A DNA stretch of 5,898 nt. Origin: Thiobacillus sp. GTDB lineage: Bacteria > Pseudomonadota > Gammaproteobacteria > Burkholderiales > Thiobacillaceae. The position numbers and the translations under genes are program-made. Each line of letters starts with the position of its first letter. The stretch's first letter is position 1. Positions 1-5,898 of the stretch are shown here, piece after piece. The notes under the pieces are model-generated. The model searched no databases, was not told the origin of the DNA, and was given only the letters and a program-made list of their open reading frames with translations. The stretch lies in the NCBI GenBank assembly GCA_003510325.1, contig DONB01000038.1, forward strand, positions 4,524 to 10,421, in the 5' to 3' direction.

Positions 1-501
1 AATTCCGAATGGCGTCGGCTTGCCGCCCATCATCAGGCTTGTCTCGGCAAGCGTGTCGAGCGTCAGGTTGATGCGCAACGACACTGGCGCCGTTCGCCCG
101 GCCCGGGCGGCGATGTCCGCCATCCGCTGCAATTCATGCAGGCTCTCCGCATGCAGGCAATCGACGTTCTGTTCGAGTGCTTCCCGGAGTTCATGGTCGA
201 GCTTGCCCGGCCCGCTGAAAATCACCGGCACCTCGGCGAAATTCGTGCGCACCCAGGCGAGTTCGCCGCCCGACGAGACCTCGAATCCGGCCACGAGCGG
301 TGCCAGTGTATGCAGGATCGGCAGGTCGGAATTGGCTTTGATCGCGTAAAACAGTTCGCAGCCGTCCGGCAGGCTGCCGGCCAGTTTGGCGGCATGCCGG
401 CGCAGCGCGGCCAGATCGTAGACATACGCGCACAGTGGCGCGCCGGCTTGCGCACGGGCGAAGCGCAGGCTGTCGAATACTTTGGCGAGCCTCAACTCCA
501 C
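1..501 (-). CDS. pvsE: PLP-dependent decarboxylase of siderophore biosynthesis (PvsE/SbnH-like), N-terminal part
   Basis: The frame is open for 167 codons from a GTG at 501 to the left window edge, so the C-terminal half is missing (fold-type III decarboxylases of this kind are about 400 residues). The translation has the PLP-lysine motif FYAIKAN at residues 51-57 (K55 should form the Schiff base), then FEVSSGGEL (73-81), SGPGK (96-100), SLRINL (141-146) and GGKPTPFGI (159-167), the order expected for the alanine-racemase-like barrel of diaminopimelate/ornithine-type decarboxylases. In vibrioferrin and staphyloferrin B pathways this cytoplasmic enzyme decarboxylates a citryl-linked amino acid; for PvsE the proposed outcome is the ethanolamine unit from serine. 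The GTG overlaps the end of the upstream synthetase gene by 10 nt and has a G-rich stretch 8 nt upstream. No in-frame ATG lies nearby; a TTG two codons later is a weaker alternative. Family assignment is secure; the substrate is inferred from gene order. Confidence 0.9.
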   Translation of the reverse strand, partial: MELRLAKVFDSLRFARAQAGAPLCAYVYDLAALRRHAAKLAGSLPDGCELFYAIKANSDLPILHTLAPLVAGFEVSSGGELAWVRTNFAEVPVIFSGPGKLDHELREALEQNVDCLHAESLHELQRMADIAARAGRTAPVSLRINLTLDTLAETSLMMGGKPTPFGI

Positions 502-2333
502 GCCGGATTCCCCCCCAGCGTGCCGAGCGGGTTGTTGACCGGAAGATAACCTGACGCGCGATCCGGACGCTTGAAGAAGCGGTTGATCAGATTGGCTTTT
601 CCAGGAAACGCCTCGCCGTTAAGCAGGGCGTTGATGCAGCGTGCCGAGACGTCGTTCCCGTACCGACTCTGGTAGGCATGCAGATGGTGGCGCACCACCG
701 CCCACAGGCGGTTTTGCAATGCCGGACTCCCAGCGCCGATTTGATTGATCGCCTCGCAGAAATTGTTGACGAAAAGGCAGTAGGCGATCCGTTTCCAGCC
801 CTGCTCGGCGCTGTACCACAGCGCTTCGCGGGCGCGCGGGCTGATACCGTCCAGTTGCCTGGCGCTGTAGCGCTCCTGCACCAGCTTTACGCCTTCGAAG
901 TCGCGCAGGAAGATCTGTCGCACCTGGCCCTCTGCGACACCGATCACCACGTTCTGTAAATGCGGCTCGAAAATGAGGCCGTGCGCGAAATAGCAGTAGA
1001 GCACCGGGTACATGAGTTCGCCAACGTAGCGCGAAAACCACGTCTCGGCAGTCTCTTCGCGCGACGATCCGCCACACCGCGGCATCGCGTCCAGCAACTC
1101 GCCCATCCGCGCTTCGCCGTAGATGTGGTTGCCGAATAGCGCCCCGGCGAGCAACGGCGTCACGCCTGGATGCAGTACGGTGTCGAAGCCGCGCCGCAGG
1201 ATCAGGCCGAAGCCTTCGGTGATCGCCTTGTCGGTATGGGCGTCGCCCGTTTTCAGATCTGCCGAGATGAATGCGGGTTCCTCCATGACAGCGATGCCAG
1301 GGAAATAACGCTGCAACTGCGGCGTCAGTCCGCGCATGATGCGGGTGACCTGCAGCGCACCCTCGAGCTCGTAGATCGCGTTTTTGCGAACGCAGTTAGT
1401 GATGCGGACGTTGAGCGAACATTTGTAGAAATAGGGATTGGCGGGATGAAACAGCGTGCGGATCGACGAGGTCGGGTAAAAGTGTGCGCCCTGCTGTCCG
1501 AGATCGCGGATGCGGTCGCGGCGAATCGCCTCAACCAGGCCAGGATGGGTAAGCAGGTGGCGCGCCTGCCAGGGATGGGTTGGAATGAGGAAAAAGTCCT
1601 CGTCCGCGGCAAGTCCGGCCGGCGCCTGTCTGGCGACGATCTGGTCGCACGGCTGGGCGAGCACCGATTGCTGCAGCAGGCATTCGCGGCGTACGGCGAA
1701 GTAATGCAGCGCAAAGCGCGTGCCCATTTCCGGAGAATAGCGCTGCATGTCCTCATGCGAAATCCCCTGGCGGCTTTTCGGGGCGGGATGGAACGGATGG
1801 CCGAACACCAGCGACTGTTCGGACTCGACGAACGCCTGCAAGGGCGTCGGCGAAAACGGCCTGGGGCACGCCGCGCTCAGCACGGCGGAGGTGACCGCCA
1901 CGCTGTCCTGTATCTGTTGCATCAATTCGTCGTTCGCCGGCTGGCCGTATTTGACCGACAACTCACGCAGCAACAGCCCGGCCAGCGCCTGCCAGTCGAG
2001 CAGGGCCCAGGGTTTGCCGGGGGCCTTGCAATACATCGGCGACAGGTAACGGTAGTTCCCGGTGGCGGACGCGCTGTCGACCACCGTCAGCAGGCGCTCG
2101 CCAGTAAGCGGCAGGCGGATGTGCATGGCACGGCCGCCGGTGCGGTGCAGGGCCAGGCGCACCGATGCCGGGCTGTCGCTCTGCCCGAACAAGGGGCCTA
2201 TGCTTAACTGCCCCTCCAGCCCCGCGACCTCACGGCAATAACAGTTGAGCAGCGTTTCCATGGAACGCCTGCCGGCTTCCTGTAGCGCCAAGGATGCGGG
2301 ATCGATTGGACCCGCGAGATTGTATGAATGCAT
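492..2333 (-). CDS. pvsD: IucA/IucC-family NIS siderophore synthetase (PvsD-like)
   Basis: The product is 613 residues, a normal length for the family, beginning MHSYNLAG and ending at TGA (494-492). NIS synthetases activate a carboxylate of citrate or 2-oxoglutarate as an acyl-adenylate and transfer it to an amine or alcohol. Family motifs are intact and in order: GHPFHPAPKSRQG (178-190), IPTHPWQ (250-256), TSSIRT (288-293), KCSLNVRITN (304-313), GDAHTDKA (363-370), then HG with EPHLQN (451-461, including H458 and N461) and RDFEG (477-481); these correspond to nucleotide- and citrate-binding regions in known family structures. The ATG at 2333 is favoured because GGGAG lies 5 nt upstream and the gap to the transporter stop is only 14 nt. 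The same frame stays open far upstream inside the transporter gene, but that extension shows no family similarity. In vibrioferrin, PvsD is usually proposed to join citrate to the seryl/ethanolamine moiety; that specificity is inferred here. Confidence 0.93.
   Translation of the reverse strand: MHSYNLAGPIDPASLALQEAGRRSMETLLNCYCREVAGLEGQLSIGPLFGQSDSPASVRLALHRTGGRAMHIRLPLTGERLLTVVDSASATGNYRYLSPMYCKAPGKPWALLDWQALAGLLLRELSVKYGQPANDELMQQIQDSVAVTSAVLSAACPRPFSPTPLQAFVESEQSLVFGHPFHPAPKSRQGISHEDMQRYSPEMGTRFALHYFAVRRECLLQQSVLAQPCDQIVARQAPAGLAADEDFFLIPTHPWQARHLLTHPGLVEAIRRDRIRDLGQQGAHFYPTSSIRTLFHPANPYFYKCSLNVRITNCVRKNAIYELEGALQVTRIMRGLTPQLQRYFPGIAVMEEPAFISADLKTGDAHTDKAITEGFGLILRRGFDTVLHPGVTPLLAGALFGNHIYGEARMGELLDAMPRCGGSSREETAETWFSRYVGELMYPVLYCYFAHGLIFEPHLQNVVIGVAEGQVRQIFLRDFEGVKLVQERYSARQLDGISPRAREALWYSAEQGWKRIAYCLFVNNFCEAINQIGAGSPALQNRLWAVVRHHLHAYQSRYGNDVSARCINALLNGEAFPGKANLINRFFKRPDRASGYLPVNNPLGTLGGNPAWS
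510..516 (-). promoter_or_regulatory. G7 tract, probable ribosome binding site for the pvsE-like gene
   Basis: On the minus strand a run of seven G residues ends 8 nt before the GTG at 501. It is the only purine-rich, Shine-Dalgarno-like element near this start and supports GTG as initiator. The run also encodes two glycines near the C terminus of the upstream synthetase. It is not a canonical AGGAGG, so initiation may depend on coupling to translation of the upstream gene. Confidence 0.45.
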
Positions 2334-2338
2334 GCTTG

Positions 2339-2343
2339 CTCCC
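2339..2343 (-). promoter_or_regulatory. Shine-Dalgarno site of the pvsD-like gene
   Basis: The minus strand reads GGGAG followed by the 5-nt spacer CAAGC and then ATG. It lies within the 14-nt gap after the transporter stop codon and decides the start at 2333 over the long upstream extension of the same frame. Confidence 0.6.
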
Positions 2344-2347
2344 GAAG

Positions 2348-3523
2348 TCAAGAATTTCGCAACCGTAGACGATGGAATGCCACACGAGCGAGGTAAGTGC
2401 CGCTGGCGAACAGGGTGAATGCGCCAATAAAAAAGGGGGCGCGCAGATCGAATGCCTGGACGGCCGTGCCGGCGATCAGGCCGGCGCCGACGGCGCCCCA
2501 CTTGGCATTGCTCTCGAACCAGCCAAAGGAGCAACCGGCGTTCTCGTGCGTCACGACCGCCGCGATCAGCGCGTGCAGACTGATGAAGCCGAGCGTCATT
2601 CCGAGGCCCATCGCGATGCGTCCGGCCGTCAATCCCGTGAGCGTCGGAAACAGCGCCTGGGCGACCAGCGCGCCTGCAATTAACAGGAATGACGACGACA
2701 GCGTGACGAGGAGGTGGCCCTGTCCTAAATAGCGGCTTAGTGGCATCGCGCATAGCAGGTAGACCAGGTGCGGGATGCCGAACAACAGCCCGGCCATGGC
2801 CAGAGACGCTGGCTCCGCACCGGCCTGGGTGAAGGGCACGAAATACGGAAATGTCAGCACGGTTGCGAATACGAACGCGAACTGCGCCGCGTAGATCTGG
2901 CTTGCACTCGCTTCCAGCGCGCCGCCCTTGGTGTGGGTCACCCGTTTGGCGCTTGCTTCGTGCGGGTGCGCGGGCTGCAATCGCGCGATCAACAGCGCGG
3001 CGACGAGCGGCAAACCCGCCAGGTAACGATAGAGCTCGAGCGGCGATTCGATCGTCATCAGCAGCCCCAGTCCAGCCGGTGCGGCAACCAGCGCCGCCCG
3101 CGCCGACCATTGCATCAGGTTCAGGCTGCGGGTGAGCGCGGCACCGCTGACCACCGTAGACAGATAGGCGTTGGACGCGGCGAAGGTGCCGCCGAGCAGG
3201 CCTTGTAATGCAAGGGCAAGAGCAAATACCCAGGCATTGGGAGCGAAGCCTGCCAGCAGGAAACTGCCCGCGAGGCCCAGCTGGGCACGCAGCAGCAACG
3301 GCTTTTTGCCGTATTTATCGGCAAGCCGTCCCCACCATGGACTGCTTACGGCCGTAAAAAATATCGGCACGATGTAGAGCCAGCCGGCCAGATAGGCGGT
3401 ATCGCTGTGCAGCGATTTGTCGAGTATCAGCGCAAAAAAGGGCGGCATTCCGAGCGCCGCGAATGCAGCGATGAAATGGCAAACCATGATCGTGGCCACA
3501 ATGCGCCGCCGGTCGACGATCAT
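2348..3523 (-). CDS. pvsC: MFS transporter, probable siderophore exporter (PvsC-like)
   Basis: The product is 391 residues with about twelve hydrophobic segments, roughly at 9-33, 45-62, 76-93, 97-115, 138-158, 165-181, 210-231, 241-261, 271-290, 298-321, 343-357 and 362-383. A hydrophilic central loop (182-209, rich in His, Lys and Arg) divides the two halves. The major facilitator motif A is clear in the loop between helices 2 and 3, GRLADKYGKK (65-74). PvsC of the vibrioferrin locus is an inner-membrane exporter of the finished siderophore; the position between the two synthetase genes matches that operon and supports the role here. The ATG shares an ATGA overlap with the upstream synthetase stop, with GAGGG 4 nt upstream. 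The gene ends TGA 14 nt before the second synthetase. The MFS assignment is firm; export rather than uptake, and the substrate, are inferred from context. Confidence 0.9.
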   Translation of the reverse strand: MIVDRRRIVATIMVCHFIAAFAALGMPPFFALILDKSLHSDTAYLAGWLYIVPIFFTAVSSPWWGRLADKYGKKPLLLRAQLGLAGSFLLAGFAPNAWVFALALALQGLLGGTFAASNAYLSTVVSGAALTRSLNLMQWSARAALVAAPAGLGLLMTIESPLELYRYLAGLPLVAALLIARLQPAHPHEASAKRVTHTKGGALEASASQIYAAQFAFVFATVLTFPYFVPFTQAGAEPASLAMAGLLFGIPHLVYLLCAMPLSRYLGQGHLLVTLSSSFLLIAGALVAQALFPTLTGLTAGRIAMGLGMTLGFISLHALIAAVVTHENAGCSFGWFESNAKWGAVGAGLIAGTAVQAFDLRAPFFIGAFTLFASGTYLARVAFHRLRLRNS

Positions 3524-5364
3524 GGCGCCCTCAGGAAGTTGGGTGTGCTGCGGCCGTAGAACTTGTTGACGTCGGCCGCGCCGGTTTCGGTCTTCTCAGC
3601 CAGGGTGGCGGCGATCAGCAGATACTTGATATAGAGCCGGTCGTCCTCGAGCAATAGGCGGCGCGCCGGCGCCACGTCCTCGCCCTCGGCCGCCAGCTCG
3701 TCCAGCACCGCCTCCACCCGCCGCCTGACGCGTGCATACAGTGCGGCGGCGGGCATGTCGAGCAGGCTCGCGTAGCCCTCGACCAATACCGCAATATTGA
3801 GTTGCAGGGTGATCGTGGTGAACATCTGTGCCAGTGGCAGGGCGTCCGCGACGAAAATGCGGCGATCCTGCAGATCGGCCACGCGGCGTGCAAGATCAGG
3901 CCAGCGCCGCGCCAGCACTTCGGACTGGATGCGCCCTGCATCGTTGTCTTTGAGCAGCAGGCGCAGTCGCGGTGCCTGCCGGCTCAGGACGAGAACCGAA
4001 TTCTGCTGGTTCGACTCGAGGGCGACGCCGTAGCGCAGCCACAGCAGCAGGTGCAGACGAAGCGTCAGTTCAAGGTAGTCCTCGAAGAATGCTTCGAGGT
4101 CGCCCGCGTAGAATTCCGCCGCCACTTCTTCGGCTACGGTGTTGCCTGAGGGCGTCTGGGCCAGCAGCGCCGCCACCGGAATCAGCGTGCTCTCGCCCAG
4201 CGTCTCGACCGGATAGCGACGCAGGATATGGCCGAGGAACATCCGGTTGTCGACATGCCCGCCGCAGCCCTCGAAGGTCAGCAGCAAACGCTCGGCAATC
4301 GCCGGCTCGCGCGCGGCGATATCGGCGAGCAGCGTCTGGAAGCGATGGCCGTCGTGGATCGTGCTCGGCTTGATGGGGCGAATGTTTTTCGCGCCGAGGG
4401 TGCGGATCGTCAACGGCAATTTCAGATGCCACTCCGGCGCGTCGAGCAGCACGACGGTGCGTACCGACAGCGTCGATACCACCGCGAGATAGGGGTGCGG
4501 AGCGCGCACCACGCTTTTATGCAATTCGGCGTCGCCCAGGAATTCATCGAGTTGATGGTCCCAGACGAACGGATGCACGGGAAGCAGCGCATGCGTATGG
4601 GCCATCGCCGCAGGCAGGCCAAGGGCTTCGACGCTCGGCCACAGCGGCGGCAGGGTCGACTCGGCGTCGGCACTCGGATGATAAAGATCGCGTGGCACTG
4701 CCAGCCAGCGCAACATGAAGGGACGCTGAAATTCGGGGCCGTAAGCGGCGAGCGCATCGGCATCGAAACCGAGCTTGGCACGTGCGGTGGGATAAAACGG
4801 ATGATCAAGGAACGCGCCAAGCCGATCGTAGTGCAGCAGGCGCGAGTGCCAGTTCGGCAGTCGGGTGCCTGCCGTTGTGTCGTGCGCGGCGCGGAATTCG
4901 GCGAACCAGCGTTCGCGCTCGGCTTCGCTGATATGCCTATGTTCGGCTGCGACGCGGCACTCTTCGGCGAAGGCTGCGAATCGCTCGGTCGCTGTCGCCG
5001 GGAGACCCTGTGCGAAGCAAGCCAGGATGTCCTCGACCGCGTGGAGCGGCTTCAGGCGCCGACCGTCATCCCACACGAGCGGCGCTCCGGCGCTGCGCCA
5101 CGCCTGCATGAAGGCGGATGCGGCGACTGGTATCCACAGGACGCCGGCGTCGAAATGGCTCACTTCGAGCCACGCGTAGCCCGCGTCGCGATGGGCGAGC
5201 GCGGTCGGCAGACTGTCGCCTGTACGCACGGCCGCTCGGCTTACGCACTCGCGCACATTCTCCCTTAGCAGGGTATCCACCACGCGCCGGCAAATATAGG
5301 CGTCGTGGGCGTCGTCGTCAGCCTGCGTCATGTCGGAGGCTGTTCCCGCGGCAGCCGCGCTCAT
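3520..5364 (-). CDS. pvsB: IucA/IucC-family NIS siderophore synthetase (PvsB-like)
   Basis: The product is 614 residues, full length for the family. Recognisable elements are DHPFYPTARAKLG (187-199), LPVHPFVW (261-268), STLSVRT (297-303), KLPLTIRTLGAKNI (315-328), YGVALESNQQN (445-455) and LLKDNDAGR (470-478). These align by order with the family blocks in the other synthetase here, but several positions differ: HPFVW replaces HPWQ, ESNQQN replaces EPHLQN, and KDNDAGR replaces RDFEG. The two synthetases are therefore divergent paralogues with presumably different substrates. In vibrioferrin biosynthesis PvsB acts alongside PvsD, PvsA and PvsE; which bond it makes is not decidable here. The ATG at 5364 overlaps the ligase stop as ATGA and lacks a clear Shine-Dalgarno site, suggesting reinitiation; an in-frame ATG at 5331 (residue 12) is an alternative because the first eleven residues are low-complexity and Ala-rich. 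It overlaps the transporter start by 4 nt. Confidence 0.93.
   Translation of the reverse strand: MSAAAAGTASDMTQADDDAHDAYICRRVVDTLLRENVRECVSRAAVRTGDSLPTALAHRDAGYAWLEVSHFDAGVLWIPVAASAFMQAWRSAGAPLVWDDGRRLKPLHAVEDILACFAQGLPATATERFAAFAEECRVAAEHRHISEAERERWFAEFRAAHDTTAGTRLPNWHSRLLHYDRLGAFLDHPFYPTARAKLGFDADALAAYGPEFQRPFMLRWLAVPRDLYHPSADAESTLPPLWPSVEALGLPAAMAHTHALLPVHPFVWDHQLDEFLGDAELHKSVVRAPHPYLAVVSTLSVRTVVLLDAPEWHLKLPLTIRTLGAKNIRPIKPSTIHDGHRFQTLLADIAAREPAIAERLLLTFEGCGGHVDNRMFLGHILRRYPVETLGESTLIPVAALLAQTPSGNTVAEEVAAEFYAGDLEAFFEDYLELTLRLHLLLWLRYGVALESNQQNSVLVLSRQAPRLRLLLKDNDAGRIQSEVLARRWPDLARRVADLQDRRIFVADALPLAQMFTTITLQLNIAVLVEGYASLLDMPAAALYARVRRRVEAVLDELAAEGEDVAPARRLLLEDDRLYIKYLLIAATLAEKTETGAADVNKFYGRSTPNFLRAP
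3528..3532 (-). promoter_or_regulatory. Shine-Dalgarno site of the pvsC-like gene
   Basis: The minus strand carries GAGGG 4 nt before the ATG at 3523, inside the last codons of the upstream synthetase. Together with the ATGA stop/start overlap it supports this start and indicates translational coupling. Confidence 0.5.
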
Positions 5365-5898
5365 GCGCCGATTGTCCAGGCCAGCCCGCTGCTGATCCGG
5401 TCCATTTCCATGCCCAGACGCTGCACGTCGGTCCCGGTGCCGCGCAGTACGCCGAGATAATCCTTGTTGGAATGCGTCAGATTGACCGACTCGCCAATCG
5501 CTCGCAACGGTTTGAATGTGATCCGGATGTCATCCAAGTGATGATCGAAAGCATCCGGCGCGCCGGCCAGGCGGCCTGCAGACTGCGCGGTAAAGTAACG
5601 GATCAGCGCCGCCCCCGGTGTGATATCGAATTGTGGCAGCGGCTCGCCCGTATATAGACTCAGGATGATCTCGAATAAAGACAGCCCGAGGGTATCCTGC
5701 AGCAGGAACTCGCGATAATCGCCGATGCTGCGATAGTTGATTTCGATCAGACGGGGACCGGAGTCGGTCATGACGAACTCGGTGTGGCACGCGCCAAAGC
5801 CGACGCCAAAGCGGCGAATGATGTCGACCACCTCGGCTTCCTGGTCGGCCGTCAAGCCTGTGCCCCAGCTTGCCTCCAGCTCCACGAAATACGGCGGA
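5361..5898 (-). CDS. pvsA: ATP-grasp ligase of siderophore biosynthesis (PvsA-like), C-terminal part
   Basis: The frame enters from the right edge (first complete codon at 5897) and gives 178 C-terminal residues before TGA at 5363-5361; the N terminus and start are outside. A GTG at 5885 is in frame but internal, since the frame stays open upstream of it. The fragment contains the end of an ATP-grasp catalytic domain: FGACHTEFVMTDSG (34-47) followed by RLIEINYRSIGD (49-60), in which E40, E52 and N54 are the expected Mg-ATP ligands and R56 a likely phosphate contact. Such enzymes join a carboxylate to an amine through an acyl-phosphate. In the vibrioferrin operon PvsA is the first gene and is thought to make an amide involving L-alanine; the exact reaction is not shown by this sequence. 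Its stop overlaps the start of the next gene as ATGA. The ATP-grasp fold is well supported; pathway role comes from context. Confidence 0.85.
   Translation of the reverse strand, partial: PPYFVELEASWGTGLTADQEAEVVDIIRRFGVGFGACHTEFVMTDSGPRLIEINYRSIGDYREFLLQDTLGLSLFEIILSLYTGEPLPQFDITPGAALIRYFTAQSAGRLAGAPDAFDHHLDDIRITFKPLRAIGESVNLTHSNKDYLGVLRGTGTDVQRLGMEMDRISSGLAWTIGA

Larger units (their letters stand above)
1..5898 (-). other. Vibrioferrin-type siderophore operon (pvsABCDE order), both ends truncated
   Basis: Five same-strand genes are packed without intergenic space: ATGA overlap, ATGA overlap, 14-nt gap, 10-nt overlap. The order ATP-grasp, NIS synthetase, MFS, NIS synthetase, PLP decarboxylase equals pvsABCDE/xssABCDE. 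Within the window there are no 2,3-diaminopropionate genes (sbnA/sbnB type), which would point to staphyloferrin B instead. The promoter and any Fur site must lie beyond the right edge; receptor and uptake genes are also outside. The end product is inferred, not shown. Confidence 0.75.

Noticed and set aside
136..549. Plus-strand open frame of 137 codons opposite the decarboxylase
   Set aside because: The minus-strand frame holds a complete set of PLP decarboxylase motifs; the plus-strand product has none.
1170..2207. Plus-strand open frame of 345 codons antisense to the second synthetase
   Set aside because: It is a mirror of GC-rich coding sequence on the opposite strand, with Arg/Gln/Gly-rich composition and no recognisable motif.
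2320..2351. Possible internal promoter before the second synthetase (TTGACT at 2351-2346 and TACAAT downstream on the minus strand)
   Set aside because: The spacing is about 21 nt, too long for a sigma-70 promoter, and the -10-like element falls inside the coding sequence after the start codon.
492..3110. An 872-codon open frame on the minus strand, suggesting a much longer synthetase
   Set aside because: The upstream 259 codons overlap the clearly coding MFS gene in another frame, are Arg/Gly/Ala-rich and show no domain. The ATG at 2333 has a Shine-Dalgarno site and the family's normal length.
4228..5268. Plus-strand open frame of 346 codons antisense to the first synthetase
   Set aside because: It has low-complexity Arg/Gln-rich composition and no domain, and lies wholly within a strongly supported minus-strand gene.
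5361..5885. GTG at 5885 as the true start of a short 174-residue protein
   Set aside because: The frame remains open upstream to the window edge and the fragment begins inside an ATP-grasp domain, so the gene is truncated by the window.
1..5898. Staphyloferrin B or achromobactin locus instead of vibrioferrin
   Set aside because: Neither diaminopropionate-forming genes nor a third IucA/IucC synthetase is seen between these genes, and the contiguous order matches pvsABCDE. It is not fully excluded because both ends are cut.

Overview
The window is one uninterrupted block of five protein genes, all on the minus strand (transcribed from high to low coordinates). It shows the biosynthetic operon of an NRPS-independent (NIS) carboxylate siderophore. 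In transcription order the genes are: the 3' end of an ATP-grasp ligase (pvsA-like, runs off the right edge), an IucA/IucC-family synthetase (pvsB-like), a 12-helix MFS transporter (pvsC-like), a second IucA/IucC synthetase (pvsD-like), and the 5' part of a PLP-dependent decarboxylase (pvsE-like, runs off the left edge). This is exactly the pvsA-B-C-D-E order of the vibrioferrin locus known from Vibrio parahaemolyticus and, as xssABCDE, from Xanthomonas. The assignment rests on gene order plus family motifs read from the translations; no homology search was possible.

The sequence is visibly GC-rich, with strong G/C preference at third codon positions. That argues against Vibrio itself and fits a high-GC beta- or gammaproteobacterium (Xanthomonadaceae, Burkholderiales or similar); the genus cannot be named from this window.

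Layout: 5361-5898 ATP-grasp C-terminal part; 3520-5364 first synthetase; 2348-3523 transporter; 492-2333 second synthetase; 1-501 decarboxylase N-terminal part. Junctions are ATGA overlaps for A/B and B/C, a 14-nt gap for C/D, and a 10-nt overlap with a GTG start for D/E. There is no intergenic space for an internal promoter or terminator, so a single polycistronic mRNA with translational coupling is expected. The operon promoter, any Fur box, the receptor/uptake genes and the 3' end of the operon lie outside the window.

Working model (established for vibrioferrin, inferred here): the siderophore is built from citrate, L-alanine, 2-oxoglutarate and an ethanolamine unit derived from serine. 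The ATP-grasp enzyme and the two synthetases form the amide and ester bonds, the decarboxylase produces the ethanolamine part from the seryl unit, and the MFS protein exports the product. The most notable points are the vibrioferrin-type gene set in a high-GC genome, motif substitutions in the first synthetase, and homopolymer tracts near two gene junctions where each downstream gene lies in the -1 frame. I see no RNA genes, mobile elements or CRISPR arrays, and nothing that demands a wholly new system.
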